Notes under the pieces: model-generated
Told to the model about the DNA's origin: nothing
The model's input: the letters and a program-made list of their open reading frames with translations, nothing else
Databases searched by the model: none
Made by a program: the position numbers and the translations under genes
Part shown: piece after piece, positions 16,798 through 24,552 of the stretch
Layout of the letters: every line of letters starts with the position of its first letter
Position numbering within the stretch: the first letter of the stretch is position 1
Assembly (NCBI GenBank): GCA_959019775.1
Contig: CAUEPS010000019.1
Coordinates: 1 to 34,288, forward strand
Source of the DNA: an uncultured Collinsella sp.
GTDB taxonomy: Bacteria > Actinomycetota > Coriobacteriia > Coriobacteriales > Coriobacteriaceae
Direction of reading: 5' to 3'
DNA length: 34,288 nt

Positions 16798-16875
16798 CCC
16801 CGCCTGCGGGGATTGGCTAAACTTGCTGAGTTCGTCATCCCCGCGGCGCTCCGGCGCCACCCTAAGGCAGGTACC

Positions 16876-17271
16876 ATGCAAAAGCTCCTTGCGCAGATCA
16901 TGAAGTTTGGCGTCGTCGGCGTCGTCGCCACGGTCATCGACTTTGGCATCATGAATCTGCTCCACTACGGCCTGGGCCTTAATATCCTGATCGCCAATAC
17001 CAGCGGCTTTATCGTCTCGCTCATCTTTAACTACGTCGCGAGCATGAAGTACGTGTTTGCGCACAAGGAGGGCATGAGCCGCCGCCGCGAGTTCATCATC
17101 TTTGTCGTGCTGTCCGTGATCGGCTTGGCCCTCAACGACGGTATCGTGCTGGCGCTCAACGCCGGCCTGGGGCTCGAGGCCAATATCGCCAAGATTTACG
17201 CCACCGCGCTTGTTATGGTCTACAACTTTGTGACCCGAAAGATCTTCCTGGAGGGCGACGAGACCAAGTAG
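16876..17271 (+). CDS. GtrA-family membrane protein (first of two)
   Basis: GtrA-like proteins are small four-helix membrane proteins thought to flip polyprenyl-phosphate-linked sugars for cell-surface glycosylation. The 131 residues start MQKLLAQIMKFGVVGVVAT and show four hydrophobic segments: about 8-28, 33-54, 73-92 and 98-118. The family signature FNYVASMKYVFAHKEGMSRRREF links helices 2 and 3. The frame opens at TTG 16813, but ATG 16876 has AAGGCAGG upstream and begins the family homology. It is 78 bp after fbp, and a paralogue follows. No glycosyltransferase partner is in the window. Confidence 0.88.
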   Translation: MQKLLAQIMKFGVVGVVATVIDFGIMNLLHYGLGLNILIANTSGFIVSLIFNYVASMKYVFAHKEGMSRRREFIIFVVLSVIGLALNDGIVLALNAGLGLEANIAKIYATALVMVYNFVTRKIFLEGDETK

Positions 17272-17379
17272 CTCGGCCCCCTCGTTGCACTACGGGACCC
17301 ACGGATGACGCGCGTCGAGCACCGTGTTGTTCGTGGGCCTCGCTCGTTTACGGTAAGATTTGCAACGTTTGCGGATTAC

Positions 17380-17408
17380 CTCTTGAATATTTGGCGAGTT
17401 CGTATAGT
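17380..17408 (+). promoter_or_regulatory. Weak candidate promoter of the second GtrA gene
   Basis: CTCTTG (17380-17385) and TATAGT (17403-17408) are 17 nt apart, about 80 nt upstream of the GTG start, in the 219-bp gap between the two GtrA genes. Confidence 0.3.
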
Positions 17409-17490
17409 TCTTGGCAAAGCCCTTACGTTTCCCCTGCAAAAGCTCTAAAGTATCCTCTGCTCGATTCATCAACGCATTGGATGTGATTAC

Positions 17491-17898
17491 GTGCGCAAGG
17501 CACTGGCACAACCTCATACTAAGCAATTCCTCAAGTTCGCTGTCGTGGGTCTTATCTCCTTTGGCATCGACTGGGGCATGCTCATTGCGCTCGTCGAGCT
17601 GTTCCATCTCGACTTTTTGATGAGCACCACGATCTCGTTTATCACGTCCGTCGTGGTCAACTACTGGCTCAGCATGAAGTACGTGTTTGACCACCGCGAA
17701 GGCATGAGCCGCAAGCGCGAGTTCACGATCTTCACCATCCTGTCGGTGATTGGCCTGGGTCTCAACGACCTGTACATGTTTGTGGGCGTCACGTTTTTGA
17801 GCATCGGCTACCAGGCCATGAAGGCCATCGCCACGTTCCTGGTCACCTGGTACAACTACTTTAGCCGCCGCTTCTTCCTCGAGGGCGCACGTTCGTAG
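17491..17898 (+). CDS. GtrA-family membrane protein (second of two)
   Basis: This 135-residue paralogue of the preceding gene has the same four-helix plan and the shared core VVNYWLSMKYVFDHREGMSR, followed by KREF, NYFSRRFFLEG and a short tail. The start is GTG 17491; GGATGTG lies about 5 nt upstream, and no better in-frame ATG precedes the conserved region. Like its neighbour it presumably moves a lipid-linked sugar across the membrane. The two share the loop motif but differ in the helices, so the duplication is old. Confidence 0.87.
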   Translation: MRKALAQPHTKQFLKFAVVGLISFGIDWGMLIALVELFHLDFLMSTTISFITSVVVNYWLSMKYVFDHREGMSRKREFTIFTILSVIGLGLNDLYMFVGVTFLSIGYQAMKAIATFLVTWYNYFSRRFFLEGARS

Positions 17899-17925
17899 AC
17901 GGCCCAACATAATCTCGCTTCGCAA

Positions 17926-17959
17926 CCGGTTGGAATTCACGTTCCAACCGGCTTTTTTT
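17926..17959 (+). terminator. Intrinsic terminator after the second GtrA gene
   Basis: A 10-bp stem (CCGGTTGGAA at 17926-17935 with TTCCAACCGG at 17942-17951) and a 6-nt loop are followed by C and seven Ts. It marks the end of the housekeeping-like region. Confidence 0.93.
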
Positions 17960-18011
17960 GTTTGCAGAGCCTGCCAAGGAAGGCGTACGAGGTGGGCTAC
18001 AGCGTCGAAAT

Positions 18012-18259
18012 GGGACGCAGTTACCCCAAGGGCGCCGTTCCGGAAACTGCATCCCAGATTGCAGCCTCAGAACGGGACGCAGTTTCCGCAACGCCGCCCT
18101 AGCGGAAAGCGTGTCCCAGAATCGATGCTCAAAACGGTCCGCAGCTTCCCAATGGGCGCTGCTTCGGAAAGTCCATCCCGGAATGAGCCCTCAGAGCGGA
18201 ACACGCTTTCCGAAACCCGCCCCATCGGGAAACTGGGGACCTCGGACAAAATCTCGGAC
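18012..18259. repeat. Four tandem degenerate 62-bp units, each with an internal inverted repeat
   Basis: Units begin at 18012, 18074, 18136 and 18198, exactly 62 bp apart. Each opens with GGGACGCAGTTTCC or a variant and has a near-complementary GGAAA...TCCC about 44 nt on, so each could fold as a hairpin; CCTCAGARC or a variant closes units 1 and 3. The copies have diverged. The array sits between the terminator and the first transposase remnant, in a 326-bp stretch with no gene. Confidence 0.7.
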
Positions 18260-18285
18260 CCAATTTGGGTCCAGGAGGGAGTCCG

Positions 18286-18668
18286 ATGTATACGAAAGAG
18301 GAGCGCGAGGGGATTCTCTGGGAGTTCCACCGGAGCGGCCTGTCCGCCCCCGCCGCCTGCAGGAGCCTGCCGCTTTTCCCGAACAAGGACAACCTGTATG
18401 CTTGGCTCAAGCTGGAGGAGGCGGACGAGCTGACCGCCCGCGAGATGCCCGACCGGGCGGAGTGCATGCACTGCTCGCACGGCGAGGGCAGCCCCGCGTT
18501 CGCCTCCCCACGGAGGCGTCGAGCCGAAGGGGGCGCGGGCAAAATGAAGAGGACCGGGCGCGGAGGAGCCGGCGGCGCGGCACACGAGCAGACGGAATGG
18601 CGGGACTGGGGCCTGGAGGGGCTTCCGGACGACCCCGCCGAGCACGCCCGCGTGGCCGAGGTCAGGCT
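18286..18668 (+). pseudogene. IS3-type transposase OrfA remnant
   Basis: ATG 18286 follows GGAGGGAG by 4 nt and a 17-bp palindrome (18256-18272). The frame begins MYTKEEREGILWEFHRSG, then NLYAWLKLEEADEL, the look of the helix-turn-helix first ORF of IS3-group elements in coriobacteria. A PDDPAEHARVAE segment resembles the end of such an OrfA, but the middle is shortened, and the frame then runs into antisense istA sequence. There is no OrfB integrase. Family assignment is from memory and the right boundary is approximate. Confidence 0.5.
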
Positions 18669-19152
18669 CGACGACGTTGGAGTACGGGAAGGACAGTACG
18701 AAGAAGCTCAGGCGGGTGCGGACGCCGGAAACGTAGAGATCGGCCTCGCCGAAGTCGGCCTAGGCCCGGCCGGGCTCCCACACCAGGTCGAGGAACCGCT
18801 CGCCCTGGGAGCGGTCCCGCCTCCTCAGCTCGGCAACGTAGCGGCCGACGGTGGACTCGCTGACGTCGGCGCCGTGCTCGTCGACCAGCCTGCGCCATAT
18901 GCGCCTGGCGGTGTGTCGCTGCTTGCGCCAGTTCCGGGCGTCGTCCTCGAGCTATTGACGGATGACGGGCTTGTACGGGTCGAGCTTGCTCGGTGCGCTC
19001 CTCCTCGCGGGCGGCCTCGGGGAGAAGTCGTCTTGGGCGAGGTACTTGTAGACGGTGTCGCGCGATACGCCGTTCATCTTGACGATATCCGAGATGCTGA
19101 ACCCGTCGCGGCGCTGCTGGCGTATAGAATTGACGGTGGACATGTTGATCAT
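18669..19152 (-). pseudogene. IS21-type transposase IstA remnant (two in-frame TAG codons, truncated)
   Basis: On the minus strand ATG 19152, with AAGGTAGG 7 nt upstream, opens a frame reading MINMSTVNSIRQQRRDGFS, then a helix-turn-helix segment (ISDIVKMNGVSRDTVYKYL), DPYKPVIRQ, TAG, then LEDDARNWRKQRHTARRIW, STVGRYVAEL, TAG and ADFGEADLY (the QADFGE integrase motif with Q lost), ending at SFPYSN. All parts lie in one frame with two stops, then the match breaks off near 18669 against the OrfA remnant. The catalytic core's C-terminal half and istB are absent. Confidence 0.75.
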
Positions 19153-19294
19153 TGCCTTTCCTACCTTTCTGAGTAGAAACCGAAGCATCTATCAGATTAG
19201 GCACATTCGAAGGCGGTCGGCATGTCTTTGCGTTTAGCGTCGAAAACCTGCTGCCGAAAGTGTCGACGCTTATTTGACTACACACACCCATTCC

Positions 19295-19774
19295 CAACAG
19301 GGAGAACGCCATCGACGGGCTCTACGCGCAGTATCCGGGCGCGCTGGTCGTCGTCGACCAGGTCCGCAACATCGGCTCGCTCGCGCTTTCGCGCACCAAG
19401 CTCGCCGGGATGCCGCGCGCGTACCTGCCCGAGCTCGCCGCGCACGGCATCCGAGCTGGTCATATCCATAGACATAGCCGACTTCGCGGGCCGCGACAGG
19501 CTCGCCTCGCGCTGCGGGCTCGCGCCGCGCAACAGGCGGTCCGGCACGTCGATACCGTCGGTGTCCGCGTCGCGGCAGGGCAACAAGAGGCTGAAGAACC
19601 TGCTCGTATTCTCTGGCAACTGCCTTTCGCGCAGCCGCAACCGATGGGGCGAATATTACGCGCGCTGCCGCGACAGGGGCATACCGCACGGCAAGGCGCT
19701 GAAAGCGGTGGCGAGGAAGCGGCTCGAGGTGATTTACGCGATCATGGGGGGGCAAGGTTCCATACGCAGCCTAA
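19295..19774 (+). pseudogene. IS110-type transposase remnant (internal deletion and frameshifts)
   Basis: An N-terminal DEDD-type piece (ENAIDGLYAQYPGALVVVDQ, then LAGMPRAYLPELAAHGIR) runs to about 19455. It is joined, one frame over, to the C-terminal transposase_20 region (LVISIDIADFAGRDRLAS, APRNRRSG, NKRLKNLLVFS, KALKAVARKRLEVIYAIM). The middle, with the linker, is missing. A run of seven Gs at 19746-19752 then shifts the frame; with six Gs the protein would end GKVPYAA and TAA 19772-19774, a usual IS110 ending. The element's start codon is also gone. Confidence 0.75.
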
Positions 19775-19912
19775 CGGCCGGCGGAGATCGCAGGCCCGGC
19801 AGGGCCTGCGTCAGCATTGCCAAAAACGCCCATCGAAAGGGCGAATCCCTCTTGACAGAACTACAGGAACACCCCCCACGCGGGCGGGAGGGCGCGCAGG
19901 CGCGGCGAGCGC
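19775..19912. other. Gap between IS110 remnant and the cobalamin operon
   Basis: These 138 bp probably include the right end of the IS110 element (the AACGCCCATCGAAAGGGCG stretch and the CTCTTGACAG stretch). No gene, and no clear T-run terminator for the incoming minus-strand operon, is seen. Confidence 0.4.
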
Positions 19913-20686
19913 CTAGCGCGCGAACTCCCGTAAGAGTGCGTCTTCCACTTCCCGAAGCGAAAGGCCCCCGTCTCCCTCGGCGGGACGGGTGACCACGATG
20001 CAGCGCGCTCCCACGTCGCGCGCGGCGGCAAGCTTCTCGGCCGTGCCGCCTACGGTTCCCGAGTCCTTGGTCACAAGCCACTGGGCTCCCACCTGCCGAA
20101 GCATCGCCTCGTTGAGCTCGCGGGTGAAGGGCCCCTGCATGCCGATGACGTGCGACGGCGAAAACCCCGCGTCGATGCACTTCGTTATAGCACCGGGCAG
20201 CGGGAGCACACGCACGAAGAAGCGCTCCGAGAAATCGGCGACGCGCGTATAGGGAGCAAGCTCCTTGCTCCCCGTCGTGAGAAGCGCGCGACCCGGGTTC
20301 TCGGAGAGAAAGCGCGCCGCGCAGGCGATCGACGCGACCGACACGACGCCTTTGGGCAGCGCCTCGGCCGCACGCGCAAGGCGCAGGCATCGTACACCCA
20401 CGGCGAGCGAAGCGGCCCGGATGTTGCCGCTGGCGAGCGTAGCGAAGGGGTGCGTGGCGTCGACGACGACGCGCGCGCCGGAAAGCTCGCGCTCCATGTC
20501 GGCCTCGTCGAGCCTGCTCGCATGCACCTCGATGCCCGGAAGCTCGCCCAAAAGCTCGCCTCCGTACTCGGTTGCCGCGTAGGCACGGGCGGGGATGCCC
20601 GCCCCGCTCGCCCATTCGCACAGAAGGCGGCCCTCGGTGGTGCCGGCGAAGATGCGCAGCGCCGGCGCAGATGCGGGCGCCGTCAC
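19913..20686 (-). CDS. cbiJ: Cobalt-precorrin-6A (precorrin-6A) reductase
   Basis: The 257-residue protein reduces the corrin ring of (cobalt-)precorrin-6A with NAD(P)H. Visible family features are IFAGTTEGR near the N-terminus (nucleotide binding), VVDATHPFA in the middle and QWLVTKDSGTVGG with EKLAAA toward the end. The start is GTG 20686, which overlaps the cbiC stop by four bases (GTGA), so the two are translationally coupled; the open frame upstream only runs inside cbiC. It is the last gene of the operon; the IS110 remnant begins about 140 bp downstream. Confidence 0.92.
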   Translation of the reverse strand: MTAPASAPALRIFAGTTEGRLLCEWASGAGIPARAYAATEYGGELLGELPGIEVHASRLDEADMERELSGARVVVDATHPFATLASGNIRAASLAVGVRCLRLARAAEALPKGVVSVASIACAARFLSENPGRALLTTGSKELAPYTRVADFSERFFVRVLPLPGAITKCIDAGFSPSHVIGMQGPFTRELNEAMLRQVGAQWLVTKDSGTVGGTAEKLAAARDVGARCIVVTRPAEGDGGLSLREVEDALLREFAR

Positions 20687-21324
20687 TTCGGGCCGCCTGG
20701 GCGCGTGATCTGGTAGAGCAGCGCGTTCATAATGGCGGCCGCCACGGTCGAACCACCCTTGCGACCCCTCGCGACGATGGCCGGCGCGCGTCGCGCGAGT
20801 AGCTCCTCTTTCGCCTCGACCACGTTCACAAACCCGACCGGCACCCCAACGACGAGCGCGGGCGCGATCTTCCCCTCGTCCATGAGCTCGGCGAGGCGCA
20901 GAAGTGCTGTGGGAGCGTTGCCGACGGCCACGATGAGCGGACCCTCGATGCCGCAAGCTTTGTCCATGCTCGCAACGGCGCGAGTCGTGCCCGCGGCGCG
21001 CGCAGCCACGGCGACATCAGGGTCGGCCATGTAGCACACGGCCTTGCAGCCGAGCTTCGCGAGCGCAGGCTTGCTTATGCCTGCGAGCGCCATGTTCGTA
21101 TCGGTGAGCACCGTGGCCCCTGCGCGCAGTGCGTCGAGCGCACAGTGCGCGGCGTCATGAGTGAAAACGAGGGAATCGGCGTACGAGAAGTCGGCAGTGG
21201 TGTGGATGACGCGCTTCACGACGGGTTCTTCGAGCGGCGGGAACGTGCGGCCGCCGAGCTCTTCGGTGATGATCTCGAAGCTGCGCCGCTCGATGTCGCC
21301 GGGCGCCATCTCCTTGGAATCCAT
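20683..21324 (-). CDS. cbiC: Cobalt-precorrin-8 methylmutase
   Basis: This 213-residue enzyme moves a methyl group from C11 to C12 of the corrin ring, giving cobyrinate. The catalytic His is seen in RVIHTTADF (His41). Further family blocks are TDTNMALAGI, ADPDVAVAA, IVAVGNAPTAL and VVGVPVGFVNVVEAKEEL. ATG 21324 follows the cobO stop with no gap, and GAAGGAG lies inside the end of cobO. The protein is close to the usual 205-215 residues. Confidence 0.95.
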   Translation of the reverse strand: MDSKEMAPGDIERRSFEIITEELGGRTFPPLEEPVVKRVIHTTADFSYADSLVFTHDAAHCALDALRAGATVLTDTNMALAGISKPALAKLGCKAVCYMADPDVAVAARAAGTTRAVASMDKACGIEGPLIVAVGNAPTALLRLAELMDEGKIAPALVVGVPVGFVNVVEAKEELLARRAPAIVARGRKGGSTVAAAIMNALLYQITRPGGPK

Positions 21325-21840
21325 CTAGTACTCCACTCCTTCCCTTGCACATATCCCCTGCTCGTAGGGGTGTTTCTCGCACCGCATCTCGGTTATGTAG
21401 TCGGCCTTCTCCACGATCTTGCGGGAAGGCGCGCGCCCGGTGAGCGCTACTTCGACGCCGCGCGCGGACATATCGAGCGCGCGGTCCACGAGTGCCTCGT
21501 CGACAAGCCCCTTCGAAAGCGCGTCGAGCGCCTCGTCGAGCACGAGAAGCCCCTCCTGCGCGCCCTCGAGCTCGGCGAGCGCGGAAGCGAGGTTCCCATC
21601 GTGCAGCTCGCACGTAGCGGCAAGTTCTTCCGGCGTCATCGACCAGGTAAACTTGTCCGACACCTTCCCCGCGAACACGGGCACGCCGAAATGCCCGGCG
21701 AGCAGGCGCGACTCCCCGCTTTCGCCGTCTTTCAGGAACTGCACGACGACGACGCGGCGGCCTGCGGCGAGCATGCGAAGGGCGAGGCCCATCGCCGCCG
21801 TGGTCTTGCCTTTGCCGTCGCCATGATACACGTGGATCAT
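21325..21840 (-). CDS. cobO: Corrinoid adenosyltransferase, CobO/BtuR type
   Basis: CobO transfers the 5'-deoxyadenosyl group of ATP to cob(I)yrinate a,c-diamide or cobinamide, completing the upper ligand. The 171-residue protein starts MIHVYHGDGKGKTTAAMGLA; the P-loop GDGKGKTT is at 7-14. VVVVQFLKDG and LLVLDEALDA (Walker B-like) follow, and EMRCEKHPYEQGI is near the C-terminus. It lacks the long N-terminal extension of proteobacterial CobO. ATG 21840 overlaps the cbiP stop by four bases (ATGA). Confidence 0.95.
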   Translation of the reverse strand: MIHVYHGDGKGKTTAAMGLALRMLAAGRRVVVVQFLKDGESGESRLLAGHFGVPVFAGKVSDKFTWSMTPEELAATCELHDGNLASALAELEGAQEGLLVLDEALDALSKGLVDEALVDRALDMSARGVEVALTGRAPSRKIVEKADYITEMRCEKHPYEQGICAREGVEY

Positions 21841-23336
21841 ACGCCCTCCTCGATAATGCGGTAGACATACTCCATGTCGAGCGCCCCGCGCACGGCGTCG
21901 GCCAGGCGGTCGAACTCGCGCGCACGGTGATCGGCCGCGGACGCCGCGCCCGCAGCACCCACGACGCTCTCGGGTAGGCCGCGCATGCGCGCGAGAGAGC
22001 GCGCGAGGGCGAGCGCCACCCCCGGTTCGTCGAACAGGCCGTGGAGATAGGTTCCGAACACGTTTCCGCAGGCCGCGCCTTCTGGGTTGCCGCCAATCGT
22101 GCCCGCAGGGGCGCAGGAGACGGTCGTTTCGCCGTCGTGAATCTCGTACCCGCGCGCCGTCATGCCGTTCCACACCGAGAACGCGCCTTGGGCGCCCGTG
22201 ATGCGCAGCTCCGACTGGGCGAGGTGCTTTTCCTCCTTGAACACCGTACTTGCAGGGATGAGCCCGAGCCCGCGCGCGGTGCCAGCGCCTTCCCTGCCGT
22301 GCGGGTCGGAAAGCTCGTCTCCCAAAAGCTGGTAGCCTCCGCATATGCCGAGCACCGGCGTGCCCGCGCCCGAAAGCGCGCGTACGCAGGCTCCGATGCC
22401 GCTAGCCGCAAGCCAGCGCGCGTCGTCGACCGTGGCCTTCGAGCCGGGGAGCACCACCAGGTCGGGTCGGCCCAGATCGGTCGTAGAGGAAACGTAGCGC
22501 ACGCCCACGCCGGGCACGCGCGAAAGCGGGTCGAAGTCGGTGAAGTTCGACAGATGCGGAAGGCGCACGACGGCGACGTCGATGACGCCGCGCGCCTCGC
22601 GGGCAGATAGGCGCGGCGCGAGCGAGTCCTCGTCGTCCAGGTCGAGCGTAAGATACGGCACGACCCCCACGACGGGAACCCCGCACATCTTCTCGAGCGG
22701 GGCCAAACCCGGGCGCAGGATTTCCACATCGCCGCGGAACTTGTTCACCACAAGCCCCCGCAAAAGCGAGCGATCCTCGGGTGCAAAGAGCGCGACCGTG
22801 CCGTAGAGCTGAGCAAACACCCCGCCTGGGTCGATGTCGCCCGCGAGCAGCACGGGGGAGGACACGGCGCGCGCGAGCCCCATGTTGACGATGTCGTTTT
22901 CGGCAAGGTTGATTTCGACGGGGCTGCCGGCGCCCTCGATGACGATGACGTCGTTTTCCTCCGCGAGCGAATCGAACGCCTCCAAAATCTGCGGCATGAA
23001 CGCCTTCTTTCGCGCGAAGTAGTCCCTCGCAGCGAAGGCTCCCTGCGCCTTGCCGGCCACGATGAGCTGGCTTCGGTGGCCGCTTTCGGGCTTGAGCAGG
23101 ATGGGGTTCATGCGCGCGTCGGGCGCGATGCCGCACGCCTCGGCCTGCATGATCTGGGCGCGCCCCATCTCGAGCCCATCGGCCGTGACACCGCTGTTGA
23201 GCGCCATGTTCTGGCTCTTGAAGGGAGCCACGCGCAGGCCGTCCTGCGAAAGCACACGGCACAGCCCCGCCGCAAGCAGGCTCTTCCCCGCGTTCGACAT
23301 GGTGCCCTGGATCATGATGGCCTTCGCCCTACCCAC
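21837..23336 (-). CDS. cbiP: Cobyric acid synthase
   Basis: This 499-residue ATP-dependent amidotransferase aminates four side chains of adenosyl-cobyrinic a,c-diamide. The N-terminal P-loop-like GTMSNAGKS leads a dethiobiotin-synthetase-type domain (FKSQNMALNS, EGAGSPVEINL, GDIDPGGVFA). The C-terminal class I glutaminase domain has the nucleophile in GICGGYQLL (about 330) and the His in GTYLHGLFDE. The start is GTG 23336: AAGGAGG lies 9 nt upstream, the strongest site in the operon, and the start overlaps the cobD stop. The longer open frame 5' of it is the shadow of cobD. Confidence 0.96.
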   Translation of the reverse strand: MGRAKAIMIQGTMSNAGKSLLAAGLCRVLSQDGLRVAPFKSQNMALNSGVTADGLEMGRAQIMQAEACGIAPDARMNPILLKPESGHRSQLIVAGKAQGAFAARDYFARKKAFMPQILEAFDSLAEENDVIVIEGAGSPVEINLAENDIVNMGLARAVSSPVLLAGDIDPGGVFAQLYGTVALFAPEDRSLLRGLVVNKFRGDVEILRPGLAPLEKMCGVPVVGVVPYLTLDLDDEDSLAPRLSAREARGVIDVAVVRLPHLSNFTDFDPLSRVPGVGVRYVSSTTDLGRPDLVVLPGSKATVDDARWLAASGIGACVRALSGAGTPVLGICGGYQLLGDELSDPHGREGAGTARGLGLIPASTVFKEEKHLAQSELRITGAQGAFSVWNGMTARGYEIHDGETTVSCAPAGTIGGNPEGAACGNVFGTYLHGLFDEPGVALALARSLARMRGLPESVVGAAGAASAADHRAREFDRLADAVRGALDMEYVYRIIEEGV

Positions 23337-24552
23337 GGGTATCGACCTCCTTCGCCGAGCCTCGGCCATCCGCGCCCGCCATAGCGCCGCTGCAAGAAGC
23401 GCCGCCCCGTTCGTCGGGTTCGCCTTCGCCCGATGCGCCTTCCGCCCGAAGCGCGCGGCTGAACGCCATCGCAAGCCGGGCATTCTCTTTGCGCGTGCGC
23501 ACCGCGACGCGGCACCAGAAACGGGACAGTACCGAAAACGAGTCGCACGTGCGGACCAAAACCCCCTGTTTATACAGGCGCTCGGGGATGTCTTTCGCCG
23601 GCGTGCGGACTAAAAGGAAGTTCGCATCCGACGGCACGACGGAAAGCCCGAGCGAGGAGAGCTCGTGGGAAAGCCACGCTCGCTCGCCCGCCAATACATC
23701 GCGCGTGCGCGAGACGTATTCGACGTCTTCCAGGGCGGCGATGCCCGCGGCCTCGGCGACCGAGGAGACGGGCCACGCCTGCCCCGCCCGGCGAATCCCC
23801 TCGATGAGTTGAGCGTTTCCGCTGATCAGATACCCCAACCGCAACCCTGCCATTCCGTAGAGCTTGGTGAACGCGGAGAGCACGGCCACATGGTGCGAAC
23901 ACGCGGCGCGTGCGGCCACGCTCCTTTCGCGGGCGTCGGGCGCAAATCCGAGGAAGCACTCGTCCACGACGAGCAGCGCGCCCACCTGCTCGCAGCGGCA
24001 AGCCGCCTCGTCGATCACGCGGGGGTCGACGAGGCGCCCCGTCGGGTTGTTCGGATTGCAGAGGTACGCCACGTCTCCCGGCCCCTCGATCGCGCGGGCG
24101 AAGGAGGCGGGCACGTCGAAGTCATCCGCTTCGGAGAGCGGGAACTCCTGCACGCATGCGCCGTAGTACGATGCCGCCTCCGCATATTCAGAGAACGTCG
24201 GCGCGCACACGACGATGCGTTTCGGGCGCACCGCCGCGGCGAGCCGCCAGATGATGTCGGACGCGCCCGCGCCGCAAACAATAGTATCTTCGGGAATGCC
24301 CTGGGCGCGCGCTAGGGCGCGAACGAGGGCGAGGCTTTCCCTATCGGGGTAGGCGTCGATTCGAGAAAGCGCCTTGCAAGCTGCGGCGACGGCGCGCGGC
24401 GAGGGGCCTGCCGGATTCACGTTCACCGAGAAGTCAATGAGGTCGGAGACGCCCCCTTCGCAAGCGATGCCGAGCGATTGCGAGCTGCCCCCATGCGTAC
24501 GGGCGCGCAGGATTCCCCCGGCAGCCCGGGGCGCGGCGTGGTCTTCCCTCAT
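23329..24552 (-). CDS. cobD: L-threonine-O-3-phosphate decarboxylase, CobD-type aminotransferase fold
   Basis: The 407-residue PLP enzyme makes (R)-1-amino-2-propanol O-2-phosphate, the linker of the nucleotide loop. Family features are SVNVNPAGPS near residue 55, GAGASDIIWRL, NPNNPTG and the PLP-lysine region SAFTKLYGMAGLRLGY. Class I aminotransferases such as HisC share much of this, but the place between cbiB and cbiP supports CobD. ATG 24552 overlaps the cbiB stop (ATGA). After the fold ends, about 35 Gly/Ser/Glu-rich residues form an unconserved tail. Confidence 0.9.
   Translation of the reverse strand: MREDHAAPRAAGGILRARTHGGSSQSLGIACEGGVSDLIDFSVNVNPAGPSPRAVAAACKALSRIDAYPDRESLALVRALARAQGIPEDTIVCGAGASDIIWRLAAAVRPKRIVVCAPTFSEYAEAASYYGACVQEFPLSEADDFDVPASFARAIEGPGDVAYLCNPNNPTGRLVDPRVIDEAACRCEQVGALLVVDECFLGFAPDARERSVAARAACSHHVAVLSAFTKLYGMAGLRLGYLISGNAQLIEGIRRAGQAWPVSSVAEAAGIAALEDVEYVSRTRDVLAGERAWLSHELSSLGLSVVPSDANFLLVRTPAKDIPERLYKQGVLVRTCDSFSVLSRFWCRVAVRTRKENARLAMAFSRALRAEGASGEGEPDERGGASCSGAMAGADGRGSAKEVDTRG

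Noticed and set aside
17272..17490. A possible tRNA or structured RNA in the gap between the GtrA genes
   Set aside because: Short complementary pieces (GACCCAC/GTGGGCC) exist, but no cloverleaf or T-loop sequence could be found.
18012..18259. The 62-bp tandem array as a CRISPR
   Set aside because: There is no constant repeat with unique spacers; the whole 62-bp unit recurs with scattered differences, and no cas genes are near.
18669..19176. The plus-strand frame from 18286 as one 300-residue protein
   Set aside because: Past about 18668 it reads antisense through the istA remnant; only the first part looks like a transposase OrfA.
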